From: an uncultured Rhodospirillaceae bacterium | GTDB taxonomy: Bacteria; Pseudomonadota; Alphaproteobacteria; Rhodospirillales; Rhodospirillaceae | Length of the DNA: 64,000 nt | Direction: 5' to 3' | Assembly (NCBI GenBank): GCA_943787205.1 | Contig: CALSLN010000002.1 | Span: forward strand, 97,803 to 161,802 | In this document: positions 27,743 through 38,338 of the stretch, one piece after another | How positions within the stretch are numbered: the first letter of the stretch is position 1 | Layout: every line of letters starts with the position of its first letter | Made by a program: the position numbers and the translations under genes | The notes under the pieces: model-generated | Seen by the model: the letters and a program-made list of their open reading frames with translations, nothing else | Databases searched by the model: none | Told to the model about the DNA's origin: nothing

Positions 27743-29620
27743 TCAAATCCCCCAATACCAGGGCGCAACAAACGAGAAAACAAGCCAAACCAATAAAACC
27801 AATGGCAAACCGGCTCGAACGAAGTCACTGAACTGGTATTGGCCGGGTCCCATAACCAATAAATTCGTCTGATATCCCATAGGGGTCGCAAACGAACAAT
27901 TACAGGCAAATAGACACGTAATCGCAAATAATCGAGGGTCGATCCCTAGACTGGCTGCTAACCCCACGCCGATAGGTGTGAAAAGCACGGCGCATGCGTT
28001 GTTGCTGAGGGCATTTGTGAATAGAGCCACCACCAAGAAAAATACGGATAAAATTACCGGGGGTGAGGCTGAGCCAAAGAGGCCAACGATAACACTGGCA
28101 AGATAGGCCGCCCCGCCCGTTGCCGTCATAGCGGTCCCAAGGGCCAACGATGTGCCGACTAACAAATATATCGTGCGGTCGATGGCCCGCCCCGCCTGTC
28201 TTAAGTTTAGGCACCCCGTCAGGATCATTGCGGTCGCTGCGGCAATCGCGGCGGTGGTTATGCTAATAATTCCGAGCGCCGCGCAGCCAATTGACAGACC
28301 AAATATGGCGACAGCGCGTTTTGCATGCGTTCTGTTGGGAATGATATCCCGTGTCCCTGAAATAAGCACAACATCGCGCTCTGGCCTAAGCGCCTCCAAT
28401 CGATCTGGCCTGCCCTTGAGAAGGAGAACGTCACCAGACTGAAGGCGTATCTCTGTCATACGCGACGCGGTCATCTGGGCCCGTCGCTGGATTCCGAGAA
28501 AAATCGCACGCTGACTCTGCTGCAATTCAAATTGCTCGAGAGTTAAACCAACCATGCGAGAAGACGGCGTAATCATCGCTTCGACGAGCACGGTATCACG
28601 GTCTTCAGGAGCCTCTTCTTGATCACTTTCAGCCGCATCTTCGTATTCTTTGACGCGTGTTTCTTGCAAATCCAAGCCGAAAGGCAAAGGCGGGTGAAAT
28701 AACCCTTGATGTCTACTTGCCACTTCCGTCAGTGCCTGACGTGTAGCGGCTACAACGAACATATCTCCAGCATGGATCGTGTAATCGTCAAATGGTGGCA
28801 AAACCGTTTCGCCACGCCTGAATATTGTTCTGACTGTCACGTTAGGAAGGGTCTTAAATGCGCCAGCTACTGCTGACTCACCCATGAGCCCCGAATCTGC
28901 CGGTACCACAAACTGAGAAATGTAGTGACGGCCGCTGGACATCGCTGTGGAAGAGCTTTTTCTCTCAGGCATTATCAGAGGCAAGACGAATAGGACGTAA
29001 ATGATCGCCACGCCGGCAAGAATGAGACCAATAGGCGTAATCTCGAAGAACGTTAGGGGCCGCAGTCCCTGCTCACTCATCGAGCTCGATATAAGCAGGT
29101 TGGTGCTCGATCCTATCAGCGTCGTCATACCGCCAAGAATTGCTGCGTAAGACAATGGCATCATTGTTCTGCTGGCAGACATTCCTGTTTTGTGGGCCAC
29201 GGCCTGCAAGATTGGAATAAAAATCAGAACGATGGGCGTATTATTTAGAAATGCTGAGAGCGTCGCAACTAATAACAAGACCAGTGCGAGCAATAATATA
29301 TTTGGAAGTCTCGTCTTAGCTATGACGTCGCCTAAGTCCTCAAGAGCGCCGGTGCGCACGATCGCTTCGCCGACGACCAATAGCGCCATAACAGCTAACA
29401 ACGCTGGGTTAGAAAAGCCCCCAAGCAACACATCAGCATCAAGCAAATTGACGTCATATGTTCCAGACAAAGGAAATATCTGGAAAAACAGAAGAAGAGT
29501 CGTAAGGACAAGCAGCGAGCTAACCTCTAGAGAAAGCCATTGCGTCACGTACAGGGTTAGCAGTGCGACTGCTAATCCAAGTACGACCCACATTTGTATG
29601 GTTGTTTCAAATCCCGCCAT
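27743..29620 (-). CDS. SLC13-family permease with RCK_C (TrkA_C) domains
   Basis: A 625-residue transporter with about eleven membrane segments split by a soluble insert (residues ~210-400). The insert has two RCK_C/TrkA_C-like modules: VRTIFRRGETVLPPFDDYTIHAGDMFVV and LRLQ-type EIRLQSGDVLLLKG. The repeats NNTPIVLIFIPI and SNNACAVLFTPIGVG match the SLC13 / DASS signature motifs for Na+-coupled anion uptake. SLC13 members with RCK insert carry sulfate or dicarboxylates; the substrate here is unknown. It lies between thiD and serC on the same strand, 22 bp after thiD, but has no obvious link to thiamine. Confidence 0.86.
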   Translation of the reverse strand: MAGFETTIQMWVVLGLAVALLTLYVTQWLSLEVSSLLVLTTLLLFFQIFPLSGTYDVNLLDADVLLGGFSNPALLAVMALLVVGEAIVRTGALEDLGDVIAKTRLPNILLLALVLLLVATLSAFLNNTPIVLIFIPILQAVAHKTGMSASRTMMPLSYAAILGGMTTLIGSSTNLLISSSMSEQGLRPLTFFEITPIGLILAGVAIIYVLFVLPLIMPERKSSSTAMSSGRHYISQFVVPADSGLMGESAVAGAFKTLPNVTVRTIFRRGETVLPPFDDYTIHAGDMFVVAATRQALTEVASRHQGLFHPPLPFGLDLQETRVKEYEDAAESDQEEAPEDRDTVLVEAMITPSSRMVGLTLEQFELQQSQRAIFLGIQRRAQMTASRMTEIRLQSGDVLLLKGRPDRLEALRPERDVVLISGTRDIIPNRTHAKRAVAIFGLSIGCAALGIISITTAAIAAATAMILTGCLNLRQAGRAIDRTIYLLVGTSLALGTAMTATGGAAYLASVIVGLFGSASPPVILSVFFLVVALFTNALSNNACAVLFTPIGVGLAASLGIDPRLFAITCLFACNCSFATPMGYQTNLLVMGPGQYQFSDFVRAGLPLVLLVWLVFSFVAPWYWGI

Positions 29621-29642
29621 GAGTTGATCAGCTTACCAGTCC

Positions 29643-30458
29643 CTAGCTCGCGCCGGAACCTATTGTATGCCCATGATTAAGAGGTCCATGTCCCCGCCCA
29701 TAGCTCGGTGCAGTCTCGATAGCTTTGACGACGTATAGGCGAGCCCGGGAAACAGAATCATATAAGGACAAACCTTGAGCCAAGCCCGTGGCAATCGCTG
29801 AAGCCAATGTGCAACCTGTACCATGTGTAGATGATGACACTATGCGATGCCCATCAAACCTATCCACCCTGTCTTTCGTGATAAGCAGATCAACGAGAAT
29901 ATCTCCTTCGACATGCCCGCCCTTTAATAAAACAGCATCTGCGCCCAAATCCCGCAAGCGTTCGATAGACGCATCCATGTCGGATAACGTTTTTATCTCA
30001 ATCCCTGTTAGAACTTCCGCTTCAGGTAAGTTAGGTGTCACTAGGGTAGCGTTCACGACTAACTTCCGTTTTAGCTCATCAACGGCGTCTTCTGAAATGA
30101 GCCGGTGGCCGCCCTTCGCCACCATGACTGGATCAACAACGCGAGGTATATCTGCATACATACCCAGCGCATCTGCAACGGCATTGATAACCTCTTTAGA
30201 TCCAAGCATGCCCGTCTTAACCACATCCGCGCCAATATCATTGAGCACCGTCGATATTTGAGATGCGACGAAAGATGGCGGTATGCCGTGAACCCCGCGG
30301 ACGGATTGCGTGTCCTGATCGGTAACTGCAGTGATCGCCGTCGCTGCGTATCCACCAAGCGCGGTAACAGTCTTAATGTCAGCTTGTATTCCGGCTCCGC
30401 CCCCTGAATCCGAACCCGCAATAGCCAAAACCCGCCCCAGGAAATCGACGGATCGCAT
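29643..30458 (-). CDS. thiD: Hydroxymethylpyrimidine / phosphomethylpyrimidine kinase
   Basis: The 271-residue ribokinase-like enzyme phosphorylates HMP and HMP-P in thiamine synthesis. The N-terminus VLAIAGSDSGGGAGIQADIKT is the family signature, DPVMVAKGG lines the substrate site, and SSSTHGTGCTLASAIA carries the anion hole and catalytic Cys/Asp region. The frame opens at 30545, but ATG 30458 begins one base after the glmM stop and gives the standard N-terminus. thiE lies at 48.6 kb, away from this gene, and I see no TPP riboswitch. Confidence 0.92.
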   Translation of the reverse strand: MRSVDFLGRVLAIAGSDSGGGAGIQADIKTVTALGGYAATAITAVTDQDTQSVRGVHGIPPSFVASQISTVLNDIGADVVKTGMLGSKEVINAVADALGMYADIPRVVDPVMVAKGGHRLISEDAVDELKRKLVVNATLVTPNLPEAEVLTGIEIKTLSDMDASIERLRDLGADAVLLKGGHVEGDILVDLLITKDRVDRFDGHRIVSSSTHGTGCTLASAIATGLAQGLSLYDSVSRARLYVVKAIETAPSYGRGHGPLNHGHTIGSGAS

Positions 30459-30459
30459 T

Positions 30460-31828
30460 TTAGACCGCGGCTGCTTTAATGGCTGCAGCAACATCATCAA
30501 CGACAGATGCGACAGCATCTGAATCATCGCCTTCCGCCATGACACGAATCAAAGGCTCAGTCCCGGATTTGCGAATCAATAGTCTGCCAGAGGTGTTTAG
30601 ACGGTCCTCTGCAGCTTTTATTGCATTCTTCACATTCCGTTCCTCAAGGATCGATTCCGCCTTACTCAAGTCACTAAGACGAACATTTTTGAGAATTTGC
30701 GGAACAGGGTCAAACGAGTGGAACAGTTCACTGGCTTTCTCTCCCGTTTCTACAAGCGAGGCTAACAGTTGCAGGCCGGCCATGAGACCGTCACCAGTCG
30801 TTGCATGCCTCCCCAGAATAATATGGCCAGATTGCTCACCACCAAGATTATAGCCCCCTGCCTCCATTCTTTCTGACACGTAACGGTCCCCGACCTGAGT
30901 ACGCTCTAACGTTAGACCAACACCTTTTAGATAACGTTCTAGACCTAGGTTACCCATGACCGTAGACACGACACCTGAACCAGATAATTCTCCATTTTTT
31001 TGCCACCCGCCGGGCAATCGCTGCAAGAATCTGATCCCCATCGATGATTTTGCCCTGCTCGTCGCAAACGACAATGCGGTCCGCATCTCCGTCGAGCGCC
31101 ATACCAAAATCGGCACCAGACTCTCTGACTTTAGCGGCGATGACGTTGGGGTAGAGTGAACCGCAGTCTTTGTTAATGTTGAAGCCATCTGGACTCACGC
31201 CGACTGGGATTACTTCAGCACCAAGTTCCCACAACACAGCTGGTGCTACTTTGTAAGCAGCACCATGCGCACAGTCCAAAACGACCTTCAGACCATTCAA
31301 TCGCAGGCTTCGAGGGAACGTGTTTTTTACAAACTCAATATAACGGACGGCGCCCGTACCATTATCCAGACGCTGAGCCCGGCCAAGACGGTTGGGTTCT
31401 GCACGCAAGTGTTCTGTTCCACCTGCAATCAGGGATTCGATATCAGATTCAATAGCATCAGACAGTTTAAAACCATCGGGACCAAAGAGCTTTATGCCGT
31501 TATCTTCAAACGGATTATGTGACGCAGACAACATAACCCCAATGTCACAGCGAAGGGACCTGGTTAGCATCGCGATACCGGGCGTCGGTATCGGTCCGAC
31601 TAGAACAACGTCCATGCCAACGGATATGAACCCTGCTGTCAGAGCAGGCTCGAGCATATAACCAGACAACCGCGTATCTTTTCCAATTACGACAGTGTGG
31701 CGATGATCACCTCGTGTGAATTTGTGCCCGGCCGCCATACCAAGTTTAAGAGCCATTTCGGCCGTCATAGGGTCCCTATTCGCGGTTCCCCTAACACCAT
31801 CAGTGCCAAAAAGACGATTGGTCGTCAT
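30460..31828 (-). CDS. glmM: Phosphoglucosamine mutase, frameshifted
   Basis: GlmM converts glucosamine-6-P to glucosamine-1-P for peptidoglycan and LPS. The frame from 31828 has [13 protein letters not shown] and the phosphoserine loop [13 protein letters not shown] (Ser near 102), and the metal site DGDADR. It breaks at the run of seven A's (plus-strand T's at 30995-31001) and continues to 30460 with [19 protein letters not shown] (substrate loop) and [15 protein letters not shown] (phosphate loop). One missing A restores AKKNGELSG. Because GlmM is essential, a sequencing or assembly error is the best explanation. Confidence 0.9.
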
Positions 31829-31908
31829 TCCTCGGCTCTCCTGCCAATTCCGATTGCATTACAGTCTAAAGCTTTTATTCGCCTATGACCCACCTTCAAT
31901 CAAGGGCC

Positions 31909-33039
31909 TTATCTATCGCGAGCCAAAGCTCTCCATACTGCCAGCGCCTGACGGGTCCCTTCAACGTCATGGACGCGCAAAATATTTACACCCCCGACAA
32001 CACCGGCCATGGCAGCTGCAATTGATCCAGCCAATCGTTTCGAAGGATTTTCTTCACCGCTGAGCCTTCCGATAAAGCTCTTCCGAGATGCACCAAGCAT
32101 TACAGGACACCCTAGTCCCTGAAGCAGCCCCAAGGAATCGATAAGGTCTAGGTTACCGCTGTCTGTCTTACCGAATCCAATGCCAGGATCCACACACACT
32201 TGATGAATTTTAAGGCCAGCACCTAGGCAGGCAGAAATTCTGAGGTCCAAATAATCGTATACGTCTGTCAGCACGTTTGAATATTTAGGAGCGGCCTGCA
32301 TCGTCTGAGGGGTTCCCTGCATATGCATAAGAACAACAGGTGCGCTGCGCCTACCAACCTCTGCAACGGCCTTCGGGTCGCCGGTTAGAGCCGTAACATC
32401 ATTTACAATCTTCGCCCCGGCATCCAAAGCAGCGGCCATCGTAGACGCGTTGCGGGTATCAATTGAGACAGTAAAAGATTTCTCTGCCAGTGCCCTGACA
32501 ACTGGAATAACCCTTTGTTGCTCAATGCTAGGATCAACTGGGTTTGCTCCCGGGCGTGTCGACTCACCACCAACATCGAGAAAAGTCGCACCCACCTCGG
32601 CTAACGATATGGCATGGGCCACAGCCGTATCTGAACTCGCATGATTACCGCCATCAGAAAAACTATCTGGTGTGACGTTGACGACACCCATAATTGTCGG
32701 CACGTCCATCGGGATTTCAGCAAATGGTTTTCGCGGCTCTGATATCGCCATGATCAATGTCGAAAGGCGTTCTTGGAGTTCTGACTTTAGGATTTGTCGC
32801 CAAGGATTGAACGCAGTCACGGACGCAGCATGTCGCGCTATGTCCTCACCCTCACGAATGACCAGCTCTACGGCTGCATAAGCGCTTCCATTGCCAGAAA
32901 ACGGCAGTGCATGTCCGGCCTCGATAAGTGCCACCGCAACTGCGCCAGTCGAAATAGAACGTGGGATGCAATACAGGTCTCTAGCTCGAACACGACCTAA
33001 CGTATTGGGCGCAGGTAAGCCGGCAACAACTGTTGTCAC
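31909..33039 (-). CDS. folP: Dihydropteroate synthase
   Basis: The 376-residue enzyme joins p-aminobenzoate to dihydropterin pyrophosphate; it is the sulfonamide target. The TIM-barrel part begins near residue 112 with [16 protein letters not shown], followed by [12 protein letters not shown] and [12 protein letters not shown], the pterin and diphosphate sites. The ~105-residue N-terminal extension is unlike E. coli FolP, but such extensions occur in alphaproteobacteria. The start codon overlaps the ftsH stop by four bases (ATGA), which shows coupling. glmM follows downstream. Confidence 0.92.
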   Translation of the reverse strand: MTTVVAGLPAPNTLGRVRARDLYCIPRSISTGAVAVALIEAGHALPFSGNGSAYAAVELVIREGEDIARHAASVTAFNPWRQILKSELQERLSTLIMAISEPRKPFAEIPMDVPTIMGVVNVTPDSFSDGGNHASSDTAVAHAISLAEVGATFLDVGGESTRPGANPVDPSIEQQRVIPVVRALAEKSFTVSIDTRNASTMAAALDAGAKIVNDVTALTGDPKAVAEVGRRSAPVVLMHMQGTPQTMQAAPKYSNVLTDVYDYLDLRISACLGAGLKIHQVCVDPGIGFGKTDSGNLDLIDSLGLLQGLGCPVMLGASRKSFIGRLSGEENPSKRLAGSIAAAMAGVVGGVNILRVHDVEGTRQALAVWRALARDR

Positions 33040-34973
33040 GAGTTCGGTTGCGGTTCCGGTTCCGGCTCAAGTCCACCAGAGTCTGATTCTTCACTGCCAC
33101 TATCCGTTGTCGGCACTGACGTTCTTCTACCTGGCGGACGTGGACGCGTCGTTGGCTTATCCGACTTGTCGATGCTTTCACCGCGCAACAAGGCCTCTAT
33201 CTCTTCACGAGATAGTGTTTCGTATTCAAGCAGTCCCTTGGCCACAATCTCGAGATCACCTTTGTATTCGTCGAGAATGCCCCGTGCAGTTGTTTCACCT
33301 TCTTCAACAAATCGACGAACTTCTTGATCAATCAATTCTGCTGTCGCATCAGAAACATTTTTCTGTTGTGCCACGGAGTGACCCAAGAAAACTTCTTCTT
33401 GGTCAGCGTTGTAGCGTAGTGGACCAAGTTTCTCAGAGAACCCGAATTCTGTGACCATACGACGCGCAATATCAGTCGCACGTTTGAGATCGTCTGAGGC
33501 GCCCGTCGTTACGTGATCAATTCCAAATATCATTTCTTCAGCCACGCGCCCGCCAAACAAGCTGGCGATCATCGCCTTTAATTCCATTTGAGATTGGCTG
33601 TACTTATCCCGTTCAGGAAGAAACATCGTCAGGCCAAGCGCTCGACCACGGGGAATGATCGTAACCTTATGCAAAGGCTCATGACCCTCCGCGTGCAACA
33701 TGATCAACGCATGCCCAGCTTCATGATAGGCAGTAAGGTTTTTCTCTTTTTCTGTCATAACCATGGACCGGCGTTCCGCACCCATCATGACTTTGTCTTT
33801 AGACTCTTCGAACTCAAGCATTGAAATGACACGCTTGGCTTTTCTTGCTGCCAATAAAGCCGCTTCGTTTACCAAGTTAGCCAAATCAGCGCCCGAGAAT
33901 CCTGGCGTGCCACGTGCAATAACCTTTAGGTCAACATCTGGCGAAACAGGCGTCTTACGCGTGTGAACTTTTAGGATCTTTTCGCGGCCTAAAATATCAG
34001 GATTAGGAACAACGACCTGACGATCAAACCGGCCTGGACGCAATAGCGCTGGATCCAAAACATCTGGACGGTTCGTTGCAGCGATAAGAATGACACCCTC
34101 ATTCGCTTCGAACCCATCCATCTCAACCAGCAACTGGTTCAATGTCTGTTCGCGTTCATCGTTGCCACCGCCGAGGCCCGCGCCCCGGTGGCGCCCAACA
34201 GCATCAATTTCATCGATAAATATAATGCACGGCGAGTTTTTCTTGCCCTGCTCAAACATGTCGCGAACACGGCTTGCACCGACACCAACGAACATTTCTA
34301 CAAAATCGGAACCGGAAATCGTGAAGAACGGAACATTAGCTTCACCCGCAATCGAGCGAGCCAACAATGTCTTACCGGTACCTGGTGGACCGACGAGAAG
34401 AACACCTTTAGGAATTTTTCCGCCAAGGCGTTGAAATTTTCCAGGATCACGAAGAAATTCGACAACTTCTTCTAATTCCTGTTTCGCCTCATCAATGCCT
34501 GCAACATCGTCAAAGGTCACGCGGCCTTGCTTTTCGGTCAGCAGCTTAGCCTTAGATTTCCCAAAGCCCATGGCCTTCCCGCCACCGCCCTGCATCTGGC
34601 GCATGAAGAAAATCCATACGCCGATTAAGAGAAGCATTGGGAACCATGAAATCAGAATACTCCAAAGAGTCGTCTCACCATCGGACCGAGGGACTGCTTT
34701 AATATCAACGCCATTGGAGCGAAGCGATGGCACAAGAGACGGGTCTTCTGGAGCGTATGTCTTGAAGGGTGTGCCGTCGCGCGTTTTACCCGTGATGTTA
34801 TTGCCCTGGATCGTAACGCTATTAACCTCGTTACCTTCAACAGAGGCCATGAACTCGGTAAACGAAATCTCACGGCTTTGAGATATTGAGGTTGGGGCCT
34901 GGAATAGATTGAACAACGCAACAATCAAAACCAGGATGATGACCCAAAGTACTAAATTACGGCTAATATTCAC
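33036..34973 (-). CDS. ftsH: ATP-dependent zinc metalloprotease FtsH
   Basis: This 645-residue membrane AAA+ protease degrades misfolded membrane proteins and regulators such as LpxC. Two transmembrane helices (residues ~5-25 and ~105-125) flank a periplasmic region. Walker A is GPPGTGKT, Walker B is [11 protein letters not shown], the second region of homology has [21 protein letters not shown], and the zinc site is HEAGH with the third ligand in DDLKRATD. The C-terminal tail is Pro/Ser/Glu-rich. tilS lies upstream, and folP and glmM follow, as in many proteobacteria. Confidence 0.97.
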   Translation of the reverse strand: MNISRNLVLWVIILVLIVALFNLFQAPTSISQSREISFTEFMASVEGNEVNSVTIQGNNITGKTRDGTPFKTYAPEDPSLVPSLRSNGVDIKAVPRSDGETTLWSILISWFPMLLLIGVWIFFMRQMQGGGGKAMGFGKSKAKLLTEKQGRVTFDDVAGIDEAKQELEEVVEFLRDPGKFQRLGGKIPKGVLLVGPPGTGKTLLARSIAGEANVPFFTISGSDFVEMFVGVGASRVRDMFEQGKKNSPCIIFIDEIDAVGRHRGAGLGGGNDEREQTLNQLLVEMDGFEANEGVILIAATNRPDVLDPALLRPGRFDRQVVVPNPDILGREKILKVHTRKTPVSPDVDLKVIARGTPGFSGADLANLVNEAALLAARKAKRVISMLEFEESKDKVMMGAERRSMVMTEKEKNLTAYHEAGHALIMLHAEGHEPLHKVTIIPRGRALGLTMFLPERDKYSQSQMELKAMIASLFGGRVAEEMIFGIDHVTTGASDDLKRATDIARRMVTEFGFSEKLGPLRYNADQEEVFLGHSVAQQKNVSDATAELIDQEVRRFVEEGETTARGILDEYKGDLEIVAKGLLEYETLSREEIEALLRGESIDKSDKPTTRPRPPGRRTSVPTTDSGSEESDSGGLEPEPEPQPNS

Positions 34974-35018
34974 GCTCGACCCTTTACTCGTTCAAAGCCT
35001 TATAATTGGCTCTTCACT

Positions 35019-35123
35019 GCGTGCTCAATGGCACGCGTTGAATACTTATATGTCCTAATTAAATAGGGTGCAGACCCCCTAAAGCAAGCAGTCAAAATTT
35101 GGTTCACGTCAAATGGCGACGTG
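35019..35123 (-). promoter_or_regulatory. ftsH leader region with two perfect hairpins
   Basis: In the 205-bp gap between tilS and ftsH two perfect 6-bp stems occur: GCGTGC/GCACGC at 35019-35036 (loop TCAATG) and CACGTC/GACGTG at 35105-35123 (loop AAATGGC). Neither has a T-tract. The first would sit in the ftsH 5' UTR. A regulatory role is speculation. Confidence 0.3.
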
Positions 35124-35178
35124 TCAAAAGAAGAAGCCCGAGATAATTAAGCTCACTAGACACAAAAACGGCTATTTC

Positions 35179-36216
35179 CTAGCGTTTTCGTTCCTCTACT
35201 GCCACTACTATCTGTGCGCCTTTTAACCGTACTTGGCACCCATGGAGAGTTCGATCGGACCACCGTGTGGTCCCAAGCGCCTGATAAAGGCCGTCTAAAC
35301 TATCAAATCTGGGCGGATAAATTGCTCCAGACACTTGTGCTAAACAGCGCGCAAGGACTCGAAGAGCGACCTCGTTTGGCAGCGCTAGCAATGGCTCTAG
35401 ATTGAGATGAACGGAACCAGAGTGACTTTGGATTGAATCGGCTTCCATATAAGCGTCGACGACGCTGTCTATCGCCGCTTTAGCTCGTTGCATATGCGAC
35501 ACGGTCTTGAGGATACGGTCGCGCTCGAGGCCTTCGCCCTCAAGAGAAGCCATAATTTTGCGCAAACGGACGCGTGCAAATGAATCATGATCGTTACTAG
35601 GGTCATTTACCCAAACCTGGCCTACTTCTTCGCAAGTCGCGACGAGGTCTATTTTTGGAAAAGCTAGTAACGGTCTTAGCAATCTCACGTCATTTCTATT
35701 TGTTTCCGCCGCAATTGCTGCCAACCCGTCAACACCAGATCCTCTAATCAATCTGTACAAAAAGGTTTCCGCCTGATCATCAGCGTGATGGGCGGTCATT
35801 AGAGCTTCAATACCGTTCGCTTGGCACCAGCCGCATAGCAACTCGAACCTTGCGTCACGCGCATCTGCTTGAGGACTTCGGTCCAGGTGCTTTATTTTTG
35901 CACCCTCTGTCCATGTCAGAACCTCATGGCTCATTCCAAAACTTGCTAGCCAGTCATTGACCGAACGGGCCTCAGCTTGCGCTTCACCTCGTAATTGGTG
36001 ATCAACGGTTAGACCAACGACTTCCGCACCATTTGACTCCGCCCATGTATGAACAAGTCGGCACAACGCCATACTGTCTGGACCACCAGAGACCGCAATA
36101 GCAAACGAATCCCCTGCCCCGAACGAGCCGAACGCCTCCATTGAGCGCGCAAACGCATCCGGGGAAACCGGCTTAGCAGCGGGTAACGCTCTAGGGTCTT
36201 TTTCGGCTGACGGCAT
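35179..36216 (-). CDS. tilS: tRNA(Ile)-lysidine synthase
   Basis: The 345-residue enzyme adds lysine to C34 of the tRNA-Ile CAU anticodon so that AUA is read as isoleucine. The PP-loop reads AVSGGPDSMALCRL (residues ~42-55). TAHHADDQAETFLYRLIRGSG is the second TilS signature, and RLLRPLLAFPK follows. The protein is shorter than E. coli TilS (about 430) and lacks a clear TilS_C domain, which is common in alphaproteobacteria. It starts 3 bp after the cpoB stop codon. Confidence 0.93.
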   Translation of the reverse strand: MPSAEKDPRALPAAKPVSPDAFARSMEAFGSFGAGDSFAIAVSGGPDSMALCRLVHTWAESNGAEVVGLTVDHQLRGEAQAEARSVNDWLASFGMSHEVLTWTEGAKIKHLDRSPQADARDARFELLCGWCQANGIEALMTAHHADDQAETFLYRLIRGSGVDGLAAIAAETNRNDVRLLRPLLAFPKIDLVATCEEVGQVWVNDPSNDHDSFARVRLRKIMASLEGEGLERDRILKTVSHMQRAKAAIDSVVDAYMEADSIQSHSGSVHLNLEPLLALPNEVALRVLARCLAQVSGAIYPPRFDSLDGLYQALGTTRWSDRTLHGCQVRLKGAQIVVAVEERKR

Positions 36217-36219
36217 ATT

Positions 36220-37533
36220 TTAGGAGCATTTCAAACGCGCTCGCTCGGTTTGGGCTCGACGACGAATGGTATCGTTGGCAGAGGGGTACTCTGTCGCCAG
36301 GCGCGTCAACGCCGTACACGCTCCATCTGTCTGTCCCAGGCGCGCCATTGAGAGCCCAAGCTTCAGGAGATTATCTGGGCCCTTTGAACTGGCCGGATAG
36401 GTCTGATAGCCAGACAAAAACTCTACGGCAGCTTGCTCAAAATCGCCGCGCACATAGTACGTTTCTCCGAGCCAGTACTGAGCATTTCCGGCTAGGTCGT
36501 CTGATGCGTTCGCATCCAGGAACATCCGCAGAGCTTTCTCAGCCCGCGCGTAATCGGCCTGGCGCAAGATATCAAAGGCATAGTCGTATTGCTCTTTAGG
36601 CGTTCCATCCGGCAGAGCCATGAACTCTGACGTTGGGTCAGGTGCGGTTCCAATACGAGCAGCCGCGACAGGTCCTGGTGTCGGAGCCGCTTGGATATTG
36701 GGTGGGGCACTGAGTAAGTCTTGCTGCGCTGACATAACTGGCGCGCTAGCGGCCCCGGGAGCTGGAGGAAGAACATCACCAGAAGAGTCTGTGCGTAGAA
36801 CGCCGAAAGTATTCCCCTGGTTAACCGGCCCAGGCTCGATTGGAGCGGTTTGGACCGTTCCAGGCGCAACTTGAACTGTAACGGATTCAGGCACACCCGG
36901 GGCAACCGTTTGCGCCATAGGCTGCGTCTGAACAGGCGCAGACATTGGCATATTAAGATCAGGATTAAGTCTCGACGCCCCTGCAGCTACGACATCGGAA
37001 CCTTGTCCCGCTGTAATAGAAACGCCCGATTGGACGACGGCTGTCGCATTCGAGAGTTGGCTCACGGCCGCAGGGTTTTGTGTTAACATTGGCGATCTTG
37101 CTGGTGCAGAAACAGCTGAAGATATTCCAGCGGCTTGCTCCAAGACGGCTAGTCGGTATGACACGTCGTTCGACATCTGCTGCAGTACAGATCTCATGCG
37201 AGACACTTCAAACCGCGTTTCTTCTATCTGACCAGTCAGTGTTTCAACAAGCCGCTCCAATTGCAGAACTCTAACCTGAAGACGACTAGCCACGTCCGTT
37301 GGAATGGCTTGAGCTGTGGCCCCAGCGTTTTCTGGTGTGGTTGGCGTTCGAACGATTGGCGCCGGTGCCGATTGAAGAGACTGCAATTGACGTTCGAGCT
37401 GATTTAGGCGCTCGCTCATCACACGCATGTCGAGCGGCGTCTGGGCGTTAGCAAACGGTGCGGACGTGAATAGGATGGCAAGACCAATCGCCAATCCTAC
37501 AAAGTTCCGAAATCGATATTTATTGAATGTCAT
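36220..37533 (-). CDS. cpoB: Cell division coordinator CpoB / YbgF
   Basis: The 437-residue periplasmic protein has a signal peptide (residues ~1-30, ending ANAQ), an N-terminal coiled coil that trimerises YbgF proteins (MRVMSERLNQLERQLQSL and the following heptads), a Pro/Ala/Gln-rich linker and three TPR repeats at the C-terminus (EQYDYAFDILRQADYARAEKALRMFL; NAQYWLGETYYVRGDFEQAAVEFL). In E. coli it couples the Tol system to PBP1B. ATG 37533 gives the signal peptide; the frame opens at 37596. It closes the tol-pal group, 141 bp after pal. Confidence 0.92.
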   Translation of the reverse strand: MTFNKYRFRNFVGLAIGLAILFTSAPFANAQTPLDMRVMSERLNQLERQLQSLQSAPAPIVRTPTTPENAGATAQAIPTDVASRLQVRVLQLERLVETLTGQIEETRFEVSRMRSVLQQMSNDVSYRLAVLEQAAGISSAVSAPARSPMLTQNPAAVSQLSNATAVVQSGVSITAGQGSDVVAAGASRLNPDLNMPMSAPVQTQPMAQTVAPGVPESVTVQVAPGTVQTAPIEPGPVNQGNTFGVLRTDSSGDVLPPAPGAASAPVMSAQQDLLSAPPNIQAAPTPGPVAAARIGTAPDPTSEFMALPDGTPKEQYDYAFDILRQADYARAEKALRMFLDANASDDLAGNAQYWLGETYYVRGDFEQAAVEFLSGYQTYPASSKGPDNLLKLGLSMARLGQTDGACTALTRLATEYPSANDTIRRRAQTERARLKCS

Positions 37534-37594
37534 GGCGCTGCAACTTGTTTGATGTGGCACGCGTCCTACCGCACGTGCACGGCAGAAATAAGGC

Positions 37595-37632
37595 AAACGG
37601 CGGCCCCTGCCCTCCAGGAAGCCGCCGTTTTA
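37595..37632 (-). terminator. Hairpin terminator after pal
   Basis: Between pal and cpoB, AAACGGCGGC and GCCGCCGTTT form a near-perfect 10-bp GC-rich stem with a ~18-nt loop. Both strands end in a short T-run. For the reverse-strand pal transcript it may partly terminate or protect the 3' end. Confidence 0.5.
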
Positions 37633-37674
37633 ACGCTCATTCTCGAAAGCCAATCAACGGCTTTCGGCTAGAAA

Positions 37675-38169
37675 TTACTGTACGACAGAAACGCCACGAC
37701 GGTTCCGGCCCCAGCAGTCGTCACTAGAAGCGACACATACCGGACGCTCTTTGCCATAAGAAATCGTGCGAACACGACTTGAAGCGACACCGAGTGAAAG
37801 CAGGTAATCTTTGACTGCGTTAGCGCGACGCTCGCCTAGTCCAAGGTTGTATTCCCGTGTGCCACGCTCATCACAGTGACCTTCAACGACGATCGAAGAG
37901 GATGGGTTTTGACCCAACCAAGACGCCTGTCCACGCAATGTGGCTTGAGCGGCTGCGTTTAAGTTGTACTCATCAAGGCCGAAGTAAATACCATTACCTA
38001 CGACTTGATTGAAATATTCAGCAGAATCCATGGCTGGACCAGATGGCGCAGCGGCTGGCGCTGGCTGGCTCGTGGCCATTGTATCTGAACCCATGTCATC
38101 TTTAGAATCAGACGCGCAAGCGGCTAAAAGAGCAACTGCGGCGACGGCGCTAGTGAAACGGACCAACAT
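37675..38169 (-). CDS. pal: Peptidoglycan-associated lipoprotein Pal
   Basis: The 164-residue lipoprotein anchors the outer membrane to peptidoglycan and binds TolB. The signal peptide ends in the lipobox ALLAACAS (Cys near 20). The OmpA domain has YFGLDEYNLN, VVEGHCDERGTREYNLGLGERRANAVKDYL and the diaminopimelate-binding Asp/Arg pair (DERG, ERRAN). The N-terminal tail is Ala/Pro-rich and flexible. It follows tolB by 169 bp, a gap that includes a hairpin. Confidence 0.95.
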   Translation of the reverse strand: MLVRFTSAVAAVALLAACASDSKDDMGSDTMATSQPAPAAAPSGPAMDSAEYFNQVVGNGIYFGLDEYNLNAAAQATLRGQASWLGQNPSSSIVVEGHCDERGTREYNLGLGERRANAVKDYLLSLGVASSRVRTISYGKERPVCVASSDDCWGRNRRGVSVVQ

Positions 38170-38229
38170 TTTATTTCTTCCCCTTCGGTCACAAGACTGA
38201 CCTAACTATGCACAAAATGGCTATATTCC

Positions 38230-38249
38230 GCACCTGTTTTATCAGGTGC
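38230..38249 (-). other. Hairpin in the tolB-pal gap
   Basis: GCACCTG and CAGGTGC form a perfect 7-bp stem with loop TTTTAT. It has no T-tract, so it is more likely an RNA-processing or stability element than a terminator. Confidence 0.35.
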
Positions 38250-38338
38250 TAGGTGGGACGCAAGCTATTCCATAAGTCTGTCCCGCAATAAAAACACGCG
38301 AGAACGCCTTTGGTTTCATCTTTTTTACAATAATTGAT

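Noticed and set aside
32891..33454. A 187-codon forward frame across the folP-ftsH junction
   Set aside because: Antisense to two conserved genes with a 4-bp overlap; no ribosome site or known motif.
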